This document shows, piece after piece, positions 6,424 through 8,071 of a stretch of DNA of 8,071 bases. Where the stretch lies: positions 1 through 8,071 of the forward strand of contig CAMLLD010000132.1 of assembly GCA_946480785.1 (NCBI GenBank), written 5' to 3'. The DNA comes from an uncultured Blastocatellia bacterium (GTDB taxonomy: Bacteria > Acidobacteriota > Blastocatellia > Pyrinomonadales > Pyrinomonadaceae). How positions within the stretch are numbered: position 1 is the first letter of the stretch; each line of letters starts with the position of its first letter. A program made the position numbers and the translations under genes. The notes under the pieces were generated by a model. The model did no database searches, was not told where the DNA came from, and was given only the letters and a program-made list of their open reading frames with translations.

Positions 6424-8071
6424 GTGAGTACGTTGGACCAGATAACCGTCGAAAATGTTTCCGCACTGAACCAGCGGCAGCAAGTGCTGCTGGTGGATGC
6501 CGGCTTTGCTCCCGATGCGCGCGAGTTGACGGAGACGTGGAGCTTCGTGTTGCGCGGGCGCGTAGACAAAGCGAGGTTCGCGGCGGCGTGGGAAGAGGTT
6601 TGCGCATGGCGTGCGGTGTTGTGCACGACGCTGGTTTGGAAGCGTGTCGAGCGACCGTTGCAGATTGTGCAGGGGCAAGGGCGGATAGCACTGCATCATT
6701 ACGACTGGCGCGAGCTTACGCAGGTAGCGCAGTTCGCTGAGTTTGGAAAGCTGGTGCGCAGCGAGGAAGAACAGGGGTTTAACTTCGCGCAGCCGCCGTT
6801 GGTGCGTTTGTCGCTCTGCCGCACGGGTGAGGATGAGTATCAGGTTGTTTGTGTTTACTCATCGCTGTTGTTTGACAGACGTTCGATCCGGTTGCTCTTT
6901 AGTGAGGCGCTTAGAGTTTATGCGGGCGATGTTGCCGGTAGTGAGCGAAACAACGGCAGCGATACTTATGCGTATCAGTTGCAGGACTCGGACTATTCGT
7001 CAGCACGTGACTGGTGGACCAGAGCGCTCGCGGATTTTAGCCCTGCGACGTTAACTGCTGCGCGCGGTGTGCAAGAGCCGGAGAGCTTCTACGGCGAGGC
7101 GGAGTTGAAGCTGACCTCCGCGTTGACCGCAGAGCTGGGACGGACGGTAGCCACTGTTGATGTTTCGTTCGACACGCTGATCCGCAGTGCGTGGGCTGTA
7201 GTGCTTGCCAACTACACTCGTGAAGAACGGGTCGTGTTTGGTGTGGATGCCGGTGATACTTTTCCGCTGCCGGTAGAGATTGAGGGTCGCCGCGCGGTTT
7301 CGCAGTGGTTGAAAAAACAGGATGCGGCGTGGGCGCAGCTTTCGCGTTTCGCGCCTGTTCCTAAAGCGCTCATTCGGCAATGGGGTCAGGTGGATACGAA
7401 CGTTCGTCTCTTTGAAAGCCGCCTCGTGTTCCCGCCGCTGCAGAAATCGAATTCAGTTGATGCGGCAGGGTTGATCGTAGAACCGGCGCGAGCGTTCGGG
7501 TTGCATGAGACGCCTTTGGTTGTAGAGATCGCTTCGCGCGAACCGCTGACACTCCGCGCTACTTATTCCACTCAGCTTCTTGATCCAGCAGCGGCCGTAC
7601 GTTTGCTGCGCCACTTCGAACAATCGCTCGCGGCGATCGTGGAGCACGTGGAAGGGCGAGTAGAAGAGTTGGAACTGCTTAGTGAGCCCGAGCGCGAGCA
7701 ACTGCGCGAGTGGAATGACACTGCTCGTGAATACGGGCGGGAGCGCAGCATCGCAGCCGTGTTTGAAGAGCAGGTGCGCGAGCAGCCTGAAGCTGTCGCC
7801 GTCGCGATAGGTGAGCAGAGTTTGACGTATGCGGAGTTGAACCAACGCGCGAATCAACTGGGCCACTACCTGCGCGAACTCGGAGTCGGACCGGAAGTCT
7901 GCGTCGGACTTTGCGTCGAGCGATCGCTGGAGATGATTGTCGGCATGCTCGGCATTCTGAAAGCGGGCGGCGCTTACGTGCCGCTTGATCCGAGTTATCC
8001 GACGGAGCGTTTGGCGTACATGCTGCGCGACGCGGGTGTTGTCATTGTGTTGACGCAGGAGTCGCTGCTTG
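6424..8071 (+). CDS. Non-ribosomal peptide synthetase, 5' part (degenerate condensation-like domain, then adenylation domain), cut by the window edge
   Basis: The frame is open from 6376 to the right edge with no stop; from GTG 6424 it gives 549 complete codons. Residues about 15-420 align along their length with a condensation domain, but the signature motifs have decayed. The HHxxxDG motif is SSLLFDR (146-152), so the catalytic second His is Ser. The usual RHEVLRT is read as WRAVLCT, and FVNT and HQDVPF are replaced by PLPV and FAPVPK. The fold is probably kept and catalysis lost. An adenylation domain starts near residue 440 with A1 LTYAEL (467) and A2 LKAGGAYVPLDP (512), and is cut before the specificity residues. 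The start is uncertain: GTG 6424 lies 13 bases after the hydroxylase stop, with no clear Shine-Dalgarno, so translational coupling is plausible; TTG 6400 and TTG 6421 are alternatives. There is no internal Met before residue 504, so the start must be non-ATG. Its likely partners are the unpaired condensation domain of the upstream NRPS and the hydroxylase. Confidence 0.93.
   Translation, partial: MSTLDQITVENVSALNQRQQVLLVDAGFAPDARELTETWSFVLRGRVDKARFAAAWEEVCAWRAVLCTTLVWKRVERPLQIVQGQGRIALHHYDWRELTQVAQFAEFGKLVRSEEEQGFNFAQPPLVRLSLCRTGEDEYQVVCVYSSLLFDRRSIRLLFSEALRVYAGDVAGSERNNGSDTYAYQLQDSDYSSARDWWTRALADFSPATLTAARGVQEPESFYGEAELKLTSALTAELGRTVATVDVSFDTLIRSAWAVVLANYTREERVVFGVDAGDTFPLPVEIEGRRAVSQWLKKQDAAWAQLSRFAPVPKALIRQWGQVDTNVRLFESRLVFPPLQKSNSVDAAGLIVEPARAFGLHETPLVVEIASREPLTLRATYSTQLLDPAAAVRLLRHFEQSLAAIVEHVEGRVEELELLSEPEREQLREWNDTAREYGRERSIAAVFEEQVREQPEAVAVAIGEQSLTYAELNQRANQLGHYLRELGVGPEVCVGLCVERSLEMIVGMLGILKAGGAYVPLDPSYPTERLAYMLRDAGVVIVLTQESLL

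Noticed and set aside
6410..6427. An ATG overlapping the hydroxylase stop as the start of the next gene
   Set aside because: It is in a different frame from the NRPS and meets TGA after five codons.
6424..7700. The second NRPS's N-terminal domain as a pseudogene or sequencing artefact
   Set aside because: The frame is uninterrupted for 549 codons and continues into an intact adenylation start; residues are changed at the active site but the domain length and order are kept.
6105..7866. Several minus-strand and other-frame open frames over the start of the second NRPS
   Set aside because: The + strand frame from 6424 is continuous to the window edge and aligns with condensation and adenylation domains, so the other frames are shadows.

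Overview
The window lies entirely inside a non-ribosomal peptide synthetase (NRPS) gene cluster. Every gene is on the + strand and the genes are tightly packed (gaps of 36 and 13 bases), which suggests one operon. There are no RNA genes, mobile elements or CRISPR arrays. No promoter or terminator is visible, and no intergenic stretch exceeds 40 bases. Base composition is moderately GC-rich by eye and both internal starts are GTG. This fits a Gram-negative, secondary-metabolite-rich bacterium (for example a soil acidobacterium, myxobacterium or a relative), but the phylum cannot be fixed from the sequence.

Layout. (1) Positions 1-4748 hold the 3' part of an NRPS gene that enters from upstream. 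It encodes the tail of a carrier domain, an LCL-type condensation domain, an adenylation domain, a complete carrier domain, a second condensation domain and a short C-terminal tail. The adenylation domain reads as a serine activator, with ten-residue code D-V-W-H-I-S-L-V-D-K. (2) Positions 4785-6410 encode a 541-residue protein of the CmlA type. This is a diiron beta-hydroxylase built on a metallo-beta-lactamase fold, which hydroxylates an amino acid while it is bound to an NRPS carrier domain. The spacing of all seven recalled metal ligands matches CmlA. (3) From 6424 to the right edge runs a second NRPS gene, open and without a stop. It starts with a condensation-like domain whose catalytic motif HHxxxDG reads SSLLFDR, followed by the start of an adenylation domain cut off after its A2 motif.

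How they may work together. The first NRPS adds serine and then ends in an unpaired condensation domain, so its acceptor module must be on another protein. The second NRPS is the obvious partner. Its own condensation-like domain looks dead, so it cannot supply the peptide bond itself. The hydroxylase gene sits exactly between the two halves of this split module. The simplest model is that the degenerate domain is a non-catalytic recruitment (interface-like) domain for the CmlA-type hydroxylase. The hydroxylase would then hydroxylate the beta carbon of the residue loaded by the second NRPS, before or after condensation with the serine-containing chain. This pairing of a dead condensation-like domain with a diiron hydroxylase is the most interesting point of the window and remains an inference.
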